From the NCBI GenBank assembly GCA_963819635.1, contig CAWFWX010000003.1, forward strand, positions 1 to 64,000: a stretch of 64,000 bases of DNA. The letters are read 5' to 3'. This document shows positions 46,312-54,560 of this stretch, piece by piece. The DNA is from JACVRW01 sp963819635. Lineage in GTDB: Bacteria; Actinomycetota; Thermoleophilia; Solirubrobacterales; Thermoleophilaceae. How positions within the stretch are numbered: the first letter of the stretch is position 1; each line of letters starts with the position of its first letter. Made by a program: the position numbers and the translations under genes. Under the pieces are notes generated by a model that was given only the letters and a program-made list of their open reading frames with translations, did not search any database and was not told where the DNA came from.

Positions 46312-47502
46312 CTAGTTCCTCAGCCCGACGTAGTTCTCCGCGAGCGTGGTCGCGGCGGCCTTGGAGGAGCAGACGTAATCGAGCTGAGCACGCTGGAGCC
46401 GGGCCATGAAGCCGTCCTCGTCGCCGGGCTGGCGGTGGAACATCGTGGTCATCCACCACGCGAAGTGCTGCGCAGCCCAGACGCGGCGGAGGCAGGCCTC
46501 GGAATAGCCCTGGAGACCTGTGTCGTCGCCGGTCGAGAACCACCTGACGAGCGCCTCCGCGAGCACGCGCACGTCCGCCACGGCCAGGTTGAGCCCCTTC
46601 GCGCCGGTCGCGGGCACGATGTGCACGGCGTCGCCGGCCAGGAACAGGCGGCCGTGCTGCATCGGCTCGGCGACGAAGCTGCGCATGGGGGTGACGCCCT
46701 TCTCGACGATCGGGCCCTCGTTGAGCGACCAGCCGTCGGCTTGGAGCCTGGTATGGAGCTCCTCCCAGATGCGCTCGTCGGGCCAGTCGTCGATGTTCTC
46801 GTCGGGCTCGCACTGGAGGTAGAGGCGGGTGAGCTTCGGCGAGCGCATGCTGTGCAGCGCGAAGCCGCGGTCGTGGTGGCAGTAGATGAGCTCCTCGCTG
46901 GAGGGCTCGACCTCGGCCAGGATCCCGAGCCAGCCGAAGGGGTAGACGTGCTCGCGCGCCCTGAGCGTGCCCTCCGGGAGCGCGGGACGGCAGACGCCGT
47001 GGAAGCCGTCGCAGCCCGCGATGATGTCGCAGCGCAGCTCGTGCTCCTGGCCGCCGTGCCGGTAGCTCAGCGAGGGCTCGCCGGAGTCGAAGCCGTGCGG
47101 CGTCACGTCCTCGACCTCGAACAGGAGCGGCGCGCCGGCCTCGACGCGGGCCGCGATCAGGTCCTTCACGACCTCCTGCTGCCCGTAGATCGTGATGCCG
47201 CGGCCGCCGGTGAGCTCGTCGAACGGGATCCGGTGGCCACGGCCGCCGAAGCGCAGCTCCACGCCGTGGTGGACGAGCCCCTCGCGCTGGAGGCGCTCGC
47301 CCACGCCCATCTCGATCAGGAGCTCGACCGTGCCCTGCTCCAGCACGCCGGCGCGGACGCGCCCCTCGACGTACTCGCGGTCACGGTCCTCGAGGATCAC
47401 GGACTCGATGCCCTGGAGATGGAGCAGCTGCCCGAGGACGAGGCCGGCCGGCCCCGCCCCGACGATCCCGACCTGCGTGCGGGTGATGTTCTCTGCGCTC
47501 AC
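46312..47502 (-). CDS. pobA: 4-hydroxybenzoate 3-monooxygenase
   Basis: Flavoprotein hydroxylase of 396 residues converting 4-hydroxybenzoate to protocatechuate with NAD(P)H and O2. Motifs: GIVGAGPAGLVLGQLLHLQG for FAD, CDGFHG (DG motif), and FLAGDAVHIVPATGAKGLN (GD motif). The length matches PobA. GTG 47502 precedes NITRTQVGIVGAG. It feeds directly into PcaHG. Divergent from the MFS transporter, which may import its substrate. Confidence 0.95.
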   Translation of the reverse strand: MSAENITRTQVGIVGAGPAGLVLGQLLHLQGIESVILEDRDREYVEGRVRAGVLEQGTVELLIEMGVGERLQREGLVHHGVELRFGGRGHRIPFDELTGGRGITIYGQQEVVKDLIAARVEAGAPLLFEVEDVTPHGFDSGEPSLSYRHGGQEHELRCDIIAGCDGFHGVCRPALPEGTLRAREHVYPFGWLGILAEVEPSSEELIYCHHDRGFALHSMRSPKLTRLYLQCEPDENIDDWPDERIWEELHTRLQADGWSLNEGPIVEKGVTPMRSFVAEPMQHGRLFLAGDAVHIVPATGAKGLNLAVADVRVLAEALVRWFSTGDDTGLQGYSEACLRRVWAAQHFAWWMTTMFHRQPGDEDGFMARLQRAQLDYVCSSKAAATTLAENYVGLRN

Positions 47503-47603
47503 GGGGTAGTCCAATAGCCGTCGATACCGTAACCGCCGAATCTCCTGGCCGGGCGCTCGGCCGGCGCGGCTGGCGCTCACTCGTCACCGGCACCGGCCTG
47601 ATC

Positions 47604-48698
47604 GTGGCCAACGTCATGCCGGGGTTCCTCACCGCGAGCCTCGCGCCGCGCATCCGCGCGGACTTCGCCTTCGGCAGATCCAGCCTCGGCCTCGCGGTGG
47701 CGCTCTTCTACCTGGTCTCGGCGATCGGCTCGGTTCCGGCCGGGCGCCTCGTCGACCGGGTCGGAGCCGCGTGGGGGTTCCGCCTGTCAGCCGGCTTCAC
47801 AGTCGGCTCCTGCCTCGCGATCGTCGCGTTCGCGCAGTCGGCGGCGAGCCTGACCCTGCTGATGCTGATCGGAGGCGTTGGGAACGCGCTCGGCGGGCCG
47901 ACGGTGAGCGCGCTCCTGAGGCGCGAGGTCGCCGTGCACCGCCAGGGGCTCGCGTTCGGCGCTCAACAGGCGGGCGCGCCGATCGGCGCGCTGCTGGCCG
48001 GGCTGGCGCTCCCGGCGGTCGCGATCCCCTTCGGCTGGCGCTGGGGATTCGTGGCCGCGGGCGCCCTCGGGGTGATCGCGGTCGCGTGCGCGCCCGGAGT
48101 CGTCGGCGCCGTGAGCCCCCGACGTCCCGCCGGGCGGCGCCCGGAGGGCTTCAGCTCCATCCACGCGCTCGGCGTCGCGGCGGCGCTCGCCAGCGCGGCG
48201 GGCGTGGGGTTCGTATCGTTCCTCGTGACCTACGCGGTGGACAGCGGGTTGAGCGAGACCGGGGCGGGGCTGCTGCTCGCCGGTGTGAGCCTGGTGGCGA
48301 CATTCAGCAGGATCATGTTCGGCGTGCTCGCGGATCGCGCGGGGCAGGAGCCGCTGCGCCCCGTGGCCGTCATGTTGATGCTCAGCGCGCCCGGCTTCCT
48401 GCTGTTGACGGCGGGCGAGCCGGCCGTGATCGTGGTCGCGGCGATCGCGGCCGGAGGCCTGGGTTGGGCCTGGCCCGGCGGGCTCACGCTCGCGGTGGTG
48501 CAGCGCAGTCCCGAGGCGCCTGCTTGGGCGGTCGGGGTGATGATGACCGGCCTCTTCGTGGGCGCGATCGGCGGACCTCTGCTCACGGGGTTCCTGGCCG
48601 AGCACGATCGGTTCACACTCGCCTGGCTCGCGTGCGCCACGCTGGCGCTGATGGCCGCCGCAACGATCGCGCTGACGCTCCGCCATGAGCGCACGTAG
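47604..48698 (+). CDS. MFS transporter; N-terminus uncertain
   Basis: Major facilitator of about 364 residues from GTG 47604, with roughly 11-12 hydrophobic helices and the loop motif GRLVDRVGAAWGFR between helices 2 and 3. The frame is open upstream and codes a natural-looking leader (VDTVTAESPGRALG, then the first half of helix 1), but no ATG, GTG or TTG occurs there; the codon at 47514 is ATA. The true start may be that position with a changed base. By its position opposite pobA it could import aromatic acids. It ends 83 bp before TetR. Confidence 0.8.
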   Translation: MANVMPGFLTASLAPRIRADFAFGRSSLGLAVALFYLVSAIGSVPAGRLVDRVGAAWGFRLSAGFTVGSCLAIVAFAQSAASLTLLMLIGGVGNALGGPTVSALLRREVAVHRQGLAFGAQQAGAPIGALLAGLALPAVAIPFGWRWGFVAAGALGVIAVACAPGVVGAVSPRRPAGRRPEGFSSIHALGVAAALASAAGVGFVSFLVTYAVDSGLSETGAGLLLAGVSLVATFSRIMFGVLADRAGQEPLRPVAVMLMLSAPGFLLLTAGEPAVIVVAAIAAGGLGWAWPGGLTLAVVQRSPEAPAWAVGVMMTGLFVGAIGGPLLTGFLAEHDRFTLAWLACATLALMAAATIALTLRHERT

Positions 48699-48753
48699 CC
48701 TGGTCGTGCCGTCCTCGGCCATAACCTACGTGACCCCTGAGCCGCGCTGGCGA

Positions 48754-48768
48754 ACCGACCTGTCTGGT
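48754..48768. promoter_or_regulatory. Operator-like site ACCGAC-CT-GTCTGGT upstream of tetR
   Basis: An imperfect inverted repeat 13 bp upstream of the TetR-family start. Its core GACCTGTCTG is identical to the complement of the perfect palindrome at 50187-50200 between the two hydrolase genes. This indicates autorepression plus control of the hydrolases. The half-site GAC(A/C)-like pattern is typical in size for TetR operators. Confidence 0.6.
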
Positions 48769-48780
48769 AGCTTCGAAAGC

Positions 48781-49356
48781 GTGACTGCGCAACCAATTTC
48801 GGGGCAGCTTCCGCCGCGGGAGCGGCTGCTCGAGGCGGCCGACGAGCTCTTCTATGGCGAGGGCGTCAATACCGTCGGGATCGACCGCGTGATCGCCCAT
48901 GCCGGCGTGGCCAAGGCAAGCCTGTACACGAACTTCGGCAGCAAGGACGAGCTGATTCGTGCTTACCTGGAGCGCCGCCACAGGTCCCGCCGGGAGCGGA
49001 TCGAGCAGGCGATCGCAGCCTGGGAGTCGCCACGCGACAAGATCCTGGCCGTCTTCGACCAGCTCGGCGACCTGCGCGGCTGTCCCTCTATCAGGGCTGG
49101 TGCCGAGGCGCCTCCCGGAAGCCCGATCGAGGAGGCGAACGACGCTTACCGGCGCTGGATCAGGTCGCTCTTTCGGGGCCTTGCGCGTGAGGCCGGTGCC
49201 GGCGACCCGGCAACGCTCGCCGTGCAACTGCAGATCCTGTATGACGGATCTGCCGTGGGCGCGCGGATGGATCGCAACACGCGCGGAGCGAAGAAGGCCC
49301 GTATGGCGGCCGAGGTGCTGGTCGACGCCGACGCAGGCTCGAAGCGCAAGCGCTAG
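48781..49356 (+). CDS. TetR-family transcriptional regulator
   Basis: A 191-residue repressor. The N-terminal HTH spans about 15-62, with TVGIDRVIAHAGVAKASLY and FGSKDELIRAYLERR; the remainder is a helical ligand domain. GTG 48781 is used. The gene sits between two copies of a candidate operator (48754 and 50187). It ends in a 4-nt overlap with the convergent hydrolase gene (CTAG). The inducer is unknown; a substrate or product of the adjacent hydrolases is likely. Confidence 0.9.
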   Translation: MTAQPISGQLPPRERLLEAADELFYGEGVNTVGIDRVIAHAGVAKASLYTNFGSKDELIRAYLERRHRSRRERIEQAIAAWESPRDKILAVFDQLGDLRGCPSIRAGAEAPPGSPIEEANDAYRRWIRSLFRGLAREAGAGDPATLAVQLQILYDGSAVGARMDRNTRGAKKARMAAEVLVDADAGSKRKR

Positions 49357-50174
49357 CCGCGGAGGAAGGCGTGTACGTCGGCGGCGAACTGGCTGTGGTG
49401 CTGGAAGAGAAAGCCGTGGGCCGAGTCGGGGTAGATGGTGACCCGCGCGTCCGGCAGCAGCCCCGCCAGGAGGTGTGAATAGCGCGGAAGGATCATCGGG
49501 TCGCTGTCGCCGTTTGCGACGAACACCGGGAGATCGATGGCGGCAACTCGCTGGAGCAGCGCGTGGTTCGGGATCCCCCACGCGCAGACGGCGTCGTACT
49601 GCGCCTGGCGGGTCTGCCACGTGGTCGGCTCGTCCCGGTCCGTCGTCCTGCCGAAGATGCGTCCCGCGGCCTCCTGGCCCGCTTGGAGACTCGTGCTCGT
49701 GGGGGCGAAGAAGACGCCGAGGTATTGCTGCGGTGCCGTCTCCGGCGTGCCGATCGCTCCGATGACCTCCGGCGCCCAGCCGTGCATCCCCGCCGCGCCC
49801 TGCGGTGCCGACGATGCGAGCACGACGCGCTGCAGCAGATCGGGGCGGATCAGCGCGATCTCCTGCGCGACGAAGCTGCCGAGCGAGAAGCCGAGCAGGT
49901 CGACCCGCTGGAGGTCCATTGCGTCGAGAAAGGCGATCGCGTCGTGAGCCATCGCCTCGACGGTGTTCGGCGTCATGCCGGTCGTGGCGCCGACGCCGAC
50001 GTTGTCGAAGGCAACCACGCGGCGCTCTGCGGCGAGCTCGTCGATCAGCGCCGGGTCCCAGTTGTCGAGGTTGCCGCGGAAGTGCTGCAGCAGGACGAGC
50101 GGGACATCACCTTCACCGAGGTCGCGGTAGGCGTACTCGATCCCGTTGTCGGCCTCGACACGCTGGATCGCCAC
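49353..50174 (-). CDS. Alpha/beta hydrolase with serine nucleophile
   Basis: A 273-residue hydrolase: oxyanion segment LLQHFRGNLDNWDP, nucleophile Ser in LLGFSLGSFVAQ, Asp in NGDSDPMILP and His in DSAHGFLF. Similar proteins are esterases, lactonases or non-haem peroxidases. The GTG start at 50174 is chosen because upstream codons cross the palindromic operator at 50187-50200 that lies 13 bp before it. Divergent from a second hydrolase, both probably repressed by the TetR protein. Confidence 0.85.
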   Translation of the reverse strand: MAIQRVEADNGIEYAYRDLGEGDVPLVLLQHFRGNLDNWDPALIDELAAERRVVAFDNVGVGATTGMTPNTVEAMAHDAIAFLDAMDLQRVDLLGFSLGSFVAQEIALIRPDLLQRVVLASSAPQGAAGMHGWAPEVIGAIGTPETAPQQYLGVFFAPTSTSLQAGQEAAGRIFGRTTDRDEPTTWQTRQAQYDAVCAWGIPNHALLQRVAAIDLPVFVANGDSDPMILPRYSHLLAGLLPDARVTIYPDSAHGFLFQHHSQFAADVHAFLRG

Positions 50175-50186
50175 GGCCGCATCGTA

Positions 50187-50200
50187 ACAGACAGGTCTGT
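50187..50200. promoter_or_regulatory. Perfect palindrome ACAGAC-AG-GTCTGT between divergent hydrolases
   Basis: A 6-bp perfect inverted repeat with a 2-nt centre, 13 bp from one start codon and 14 bp from the other. Its complement contains GACCTGTCTG found upstream of the TetR gene. Binding here would block both divergent hydrolase promoters. Confidence 0.65.
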
Positions 50201-50214
50201 ACGCTGATGCGTCG

Positions 50215-51042
50215 ATGAGCGCGACCATCACAACTCAGTACAGGACGATCGACGGGCTCTCGATTCGCTACGCGGACAGCGAGTCCGACCACGACAAGCA
50301 CGTACTCCTGACGAACCCCTGGCCGGAGAGCCTCTACGCCTACCACTCGCTCTGGCCGGCCTTCTCGCAAGACGCGCACCTGGTCGCGGTCGACCTGCCC
50401 GGCTTCGGCCACTCGGAGCGACGCGACGAGCTGCTGTCCCCGAGCAAGATGGGGGACTTCCTGGTGCGGGTGCTGGACGAATTCGAGCTCGAGAACCCTC
50501 ATCTCGTCTGTCCCGATGTCGGCACCGGCGCCTCCCTGTTCGCCGCTGCGCGACATCCCGGACGGATCCGCAGCCTGATCGTCGGAAGCGGCGGTGCGAA
50601 GTACCCGGTTCAGGTCACGGGCACGCTCAAGACCATCATCGAGGCGCCGGACATGACCTCGTTCCGCGCGCTCGACTCACGCGAGATCCTGCGCCCGGCG
50701 CTGACGGGCATCAAGCCCGAGCTTCCCGACGACGTACTCGAGGACTACCTCTCCTCGTACGACGGCGATCGCTTCGTCGAGTCCGCCGCCTACGTGCGCA
50801 ACTACCCGCAGGACCTCCCGGTGCTCGCCGAGCTCCTGCCGCGCATCGCGACACCCGTGCAGATCATCAGCGGCGCCCATGACGACCTGGTGCCGCCGGC
50901 CAACGGCGAGTTCCTGCACGAGCGACTGCCAAAGAGCAAGCTCGACATCCTCGACAGCGGCCACTTCGCCTGGGAAGAAGCAGCGGACCAGTACGCCGCG
51001 CTTGCGACGGCCTGGTGGGCGGGCGGATACGCAGACGTCTAA
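50215..51042 (+). CDS. Alpha/beta hydrolase with aspartate nucleophile (haloalkane dehalogenase/epoxide hydrolase-like)
   Basis: A 275-residue hydrolase. The nucleophile-elbow residue is Asp in CPDVGTGASLF, as in haloalkane dehalogenases and epoxide hydrolases, not Ser. NPWPESLYAYH forms the oxyanion/halide loop, AHDDLVPP carries the acid and DSGHFAWEE the histidine. It might hydrolyse an epoxide, halide or other xenobiotic. The ATG lies 14 bp after the palindromic operator. Confidence 0.82.
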   Translation: MSATITTQYRTIDGLSIRYADSESDHDKHVLLTNPWPESLYAYHSLWPAFSQDAHLVAVDLPGFGHSERRDELLSPSKMGDFLVRVLDEFELENPHLVCPDVGTGASLFAAARHPGRIRSLIVGSGGAKYPVQVTGTLKTIIEAPDMTSFRALDSREILRPALTGIKPELPDDVLEDYLSSYDGDRFVESAAYVRNYPQDLPVLAELLPRIATPVQIISGAHDDLVPPANGEFLHERLPKSKLDILDSGHFAWEEAADQYAALATAWWAGGYADV

Positions 51043-51092
51043 CGGCGGCCGCGACGGCCGTGACGTCCTGACCAGGTCGTAGCGTCGCTTTG

Positions 51093-52071
51093 ATGGGCGA
51101 GATCATCGAGGGGCTCGGCCGACGCGAGAGGGAGCAGATCAGGGCGCTCCGGACGCGCGGGGCGTTCTTCTGGATCGATGTCTCGCTGAGCGGCACGAGC
51201 GGAGACGATCTGGCGGATGCCCTGGGCGTCCCGGACAAGGCGCTCGAGCTGCTCCTCGACTTCGGCGGCGGATAGCTCGTCGACCCGAAGGTTCCACTCG
51301 GACGGCCAGCACGTCGTGTTCTCGTTCTGGTGCTACCTCGAGACATCCGGCGCGGGCAGCTCAGAACCGCTCCAACCGATTGAAGTACATGTTCTGATCA
51401 GCGGCGAGTACATCCTGACCCTGCACGTCGAGGCGGTTTCGCTGCCGGGCGGGCTCGAGATCGACCCGCCAGAGGGACGCAGCGAGCAATATTTCGTCTA
51501 CGCGATTCTCGACGCGATGGTGGGCACCGCGTTCGATGCCTTGGGCGAGATCGAGTCGACTCTGGAGGGTCTGCAGATCGTGTCGAGCGACATGGCGTCC
51601 TCGAAGCTCCGAGTGGGCACGCTCGGGCGGATCAACTCCCGGCTCTCGAGAATGAGGTTGCGCATGGGACCTCAGCGCGGCGTCTTCGAGCGAATCAGCG
51701 AGGAGATCGAGCATGTCACGGGGCTGGGCGCCGATAGCGAGCGCTATTTCGAGCGCGTCGACCAGCAGCTGATTCGCCTGATCAGCGGGATCGATGCCGT
51801 CGGCGATGCGCTGGCCAAGCTGATCGACCTGCGTCTGAACCAGACGATCTACTGGCTGACGGTGGTGTCGACGATCTTCCTTCCGCTCACCTTCATCACC
51901 GGGTTCTTCGGCATGAACTTCACCTGGATGGTCGACCACATCGACACGGCACTCGCCTTCGTGCTCCTCGGGATCGGCACGCCGCTGCTGGCCGTTGGGC
52001 TCACGCTGCTTCTGGTGCGACGCCGGGCCACGCCGGTCGAGCCGGACCGTGGCAGAGCCCGAACACCCTAG
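51093..52071 (+). CDS. CorA-type magnesium/divalent cation transporter; frameshifted
   Basis: CorA-family channel, 325 residues corrected. The N-terminal cytoplasmic domain is interrupted by TAG 51274-51276 in the first frame; removing one G of 51270-51271 joins DFGG to DSSSTRRFHSDGQH. Long helices follow, then TM1 ending in GFFGMNF (the GMN selectivity motif) and TM2 (ALAFVLLGIGTPLL). ATG 51093 is chosen over TTG 51090. The end overlaps the convergent reductase by 4 nt. Confidence 0.85.
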
Positions 52072-53672
52072 GTAGTGGCAATTCGCTGCGCTTGCGCGCG
52101 TTCCGCGAGATAGGCGTGAATCAGCTGCACGGCCATCGCTCCCTCGCCGACGGCGGTGGCGCATCGCTTGGTCGAGCCTGAGCGGACGTCACCGGCTGCG
52201 AGGACGCCCTGGACGCTCGTCTCGAGGAGGTGGTCGGCGCCCGCGGCGGCGCCCGTGAGGATGAAGCCGTTCTCGTCGCGCGCGACGACGTCGCCCAGCC
52301 AGTCGGTACACGGCTGTGCGCCGAGGAAGAGGAACAGGAACGCGAACGGCAGCCGCTCGCCGCTTCGCAGCGTCACCGCTTCGAGTTGGCCGTCGGCGCC
52401 GTGCAGGTGGGCAATCTCGCTGCGGTCGCGGATGGCCACGCCGTAGCGCTCGAGTTCACGGACGAGGTAGTCGGACATCGTCTCGCGCAGGTCGCCGCGA
52501 CGGTGAAGCAGGGTGACGAGCGCGCCGCCGCGCGCGAGCCAGACGGCAGCCTGTCCAGCGGAGTTGCCGCCGCCGACCACCGCGACCCGCTCGGCGCCGC
52601 AGAGCTGCGCCTCGGGCGGCCCGGCGGCGTAGAAGATGCTCACGCCCTCGTAGTCGTGGAGTCCCTCAACCGGAAGACGCCGGTACTGCGCGCCGGTCGC
52701 GAGCAGGACCGTCCGGGCGGCGATCTCGTGACCCTCCTCAAGTAACAGGGTATGGCGTCCGTTGCCCGGCTCGAGCGAAAGCGCCCGATAGGGCGTGGCC
52801 AAGCGGGCGTCGAACTTGCGCGCCTGGGTCACCGCGCGGCTCGTCAGCTCCGAGCCGCTGATTCCAGCCGGGAAGCCCAGGTAGTTCTCGATCCGCCGGG
52901 ACGAGCCGGCCTGCCCGCCCAGCGCCGTGCTGTCGACGACGAGGGTGTCGAGTCCCTCCGATGCGCCGTACACGGCGGCGCCCAGGCCGGCGGGGCCCGC
53001 GCCCACCACCACCAGGTCGACCTCCTCGCGCGGCTCGAGCTCGCGGCCGATTCCGAGCGCGCGCGAGACCTGGCCGGTCGTGGGTGCCTGCAACTGCGTG
53101 CCTCCCGGCAAGCGCACGAGTGGCAGGCTCGAGGAATCGAGTCCGGCGACCAGTTCGGCGGCAGACGGGTCGTCCGCCCGCTCGGGATCGCGCCAGGTGA
53201 ACGGCAGGCGGCTGCTCCGCGCGAAGTCGAGCATCCGCATGGTCGCCTCAGATGAATGCGGGCCCACCACCTCGATTCCAAGGCCTCGAACACCCTGGAG
53301 CAGCTCACGCCGGGCGATGAAGGTGGACAGGAGCAGGTCGCTCAGCGGTCCGTCCTCGAACAGCAGCGGCCGCAGCACATCGCGATCGACCGCGATGTAA
53401 CGCAACGGCTCGGCAACGATCGCCGTCACGAAAACGGTCTGGCCGGAGAGCAGGTTGAGCTCCCCGAGGAAACCGGACGCGCCGTGGCGGGTGATCTCGT
53501 TGCCCGCGTCGTCGATGATCGCCACCTCGCCCTCGACGATCGCGATGAACGGGTACCGCTGATCGCCGATGCGATACAGCACGTCGCCAACCTCGGCCGT
53601 GCGCTCCTCGCCCAGCTCGCCCAGCGTCGCCAGCTGCGACGCGGACAACCTCGGACTGGGAAGACTCGGCAC
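52068..53672 (-). CDS. Thioredoxin-reductase-like flavoprotein with N-terminal cyclic-nucleotide-binding domain
   Basis: A 534-residue fusion. Residues 8-125 form a CNBD/CAP-like sensor (GDVLYRIGDQRYPF, GFLGELNLLSGQ). FAD motif VVVGAGPAGLGAAVY begins near 222, NAD(P) motif VAVVGGGNSAGQAA near 370, and GVLAAGDVRSG closes the FAD site. The redox CxxC of thioredoxin reductase is missing; that segment reads STALGGQAGSSRRIENY. So it cannot act as a normal disulfide reductase; ferredoxin/flavodoxin-type or signalling roles are possible. GTG start 9 nt after a small basic ORF. Confidence 0.85.
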   Translation of the reverse strand: MPSLPSPRLSASQLATLGELGEERTAEVGDVLYRIGDQRYPFIAIVEGEVAIIDDAGNEITRHGASGFLGELNLLSGQTVFVTAIVAEPLRYIAVDRDVLRPLLFEDGPLSDLLLSTFIARRELLQGVRGLGIEVVGPHSSEATMRMLDFARSSRLPFTWRDPERADDPSAAELVAGLDSSSLPLVRLPGGTQLQAPTTGQVSRALGIGRELEPREEVDLVVVGAGPAGLGAAVYGASEGLDTLVVDSTALGGQAGSSRRIENYLGFPAGISGSELTSRAVTQARKFDARLATPYRALSLEPGNGRHTLLLEEGHEIAARTVLLATGAQYRRLPVEGLHDYEGVSIFYAAGPPEAQLCGAERVAVVGGGNSAGQAAVWLARGGALVTLLHRRGDLRETMSDYLVRELERYGVAIRDRSEIAHLHGADGQLEAVTLRSGERLPFAFLFLFLGAQPCTDWLGDVVARDENGFILTGAAAGADHLLETSVQGVLAAGDVRSGSTKRCATAVGEGAMAVQLIHAYLAERAQAQRIATT

Positions 53673-53681
53673 GAGACAAGC

Positions 53682-53801
53682 CTAGTCGCGTCGCAATCCT
53701 CGATCTGCGCGTCGCCTGCGTGCCAGACGGAGCTCCAGCTTCCTCACCTCAGCCGCGATGATGCGCTCGCGGGTCGTGATGAGTCGGGTCCGAGACTGCA
53801 T
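53682..53801 (-). CDS. Small basic 39-residue ORF
   Basis: A 39-residue arginine-rich, predicted helical peptide (ITTRERIIAAEVRKLELRL core) preceded by GGAGGTG eight bases before its ATG. It ends 9 nt before the CNBD-reductase start, so it could be the first gene or a leader of that transcript. No homologue is recognised. GC-rich sequence makes chance ORFs common, but the RBS is good. Confidence 0.4.
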   Translation of the reverse strand: MQSRTRLITTRERIIAAEVRKLELRLARRRRADRGLRRD

Positions 53802-53947
53802 GCGTGCACCTCCGGTCCGAGTGGATGTCTTCGCGACCCCATGGCACCGCGCGGAGATGAGCGGATCATGAGCCGGGCCCGGCCGCGTGGGCGCGAGCCC
53901 GTTGTCGGTCGGTGCACTACGCCGACCGAAGTAGGTCCAAGTGTCCA

Positions 53948-53971
53948 CCCGAGCCCGACGACAGGCTCGGG
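53948..53971. repeat. Inverted repeat CCCGAGCC-N8-GGCTCGGG
   Basis: A perfect 8-bp stem with an 8-nt loop in the gap (53802-54016) between the reductase and the stress-protein gene, 45 bp before the latter's start. It could be a regulatory hairpin or a terminator for transcription entering from either side. Nothing else of note is seen in this gap apart from the small ORF. Confidence 0.45.
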
Positions 53972-54016
53972 CGGCACGGCGATCATGGGGTGTCAACTCG
54001 GAAAGGGACGTTCCTT

Positions 54017-54487
54017 ATGGCCGCAACACCCGAACCGACGTATCCGCAGCCCACCGGGCCGATGGTCGTCGCGAGCTACTCCGACTATGAGGACGCCCAG
54101 CGATCCGTCGACTACCTGTCCGACCACGGGTTCCCGGTCGAGTTCACGGAGATCGTCGGCTCCGACCTGCACCTCGTCGAGCAGGTGACCGGCCGTGTGA
54201 CGGTGGCCCGCTCGGCCGGCGCGGGTGCGGGGACCGGCGCGTGGTTCGGCCTGTTCATCGGCCTGCTCGTGGGTCTGTTCACGACCGGTCCGGAGTGGGT
54301 CGGATTGGTGCTGGGCGGCCTGCTGATCGGCGCGCTGTGGGGTGCGATCTTCGGATTCTTCGCACAGTGGGCACAGCGCGGGCGTCGCGACTTCGCATCG
54401 GTCAAGAACCTGGTGGCGGATCGCTACGACCTCGTCGTCAGCCGTGAGCCCGGGCGGGCCCGGACCCTGGTCGGCGAGCTGCACTGA
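54017..54487 (+). CDS. General stress protein (YflT-like) with central membrane hairpin
   Basis: A 156-residue protein. The N-terminal part (VVASYSDYEDAQRSVDYLSD) is the YflT/heat-induced stress domain. Residues about 70-118 contain two glycine-rich hydrophobic segments (WFGLFIGLLVGLF and LGGLLIGALWGAIFG). The C-terminal FASVKNLVADRYDLVV repeats the small alpha/beta fold. Such proteins are induced by stress in actinomycetes; the biochemical role is unknown. AAAGGGACG upstream of the ATG may be the RBS. Confidence 0.75.
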   Translation: MAATPEPTYPQPTGPMVVASYSDYEDAQRSVDYLSDHGFPVEFTEIVGSDLHLVEQVTGRVTVARSAGAGAGTGAWFGLFIGLLVGLFTTGPEWVGLVLGGLLIGALWGAIFGFFAQWAQRGRRDFASVKNLVADRYDLVVSREPGRARTLVGELH

Positions 54488-54560
54488 GTCGGGGTACGAT
54501 TTGGGAAGCTGCTGTCCGATCTTGTTGCGGAGGCTGCTGCCTTAGGGCCGATTGAACGAG

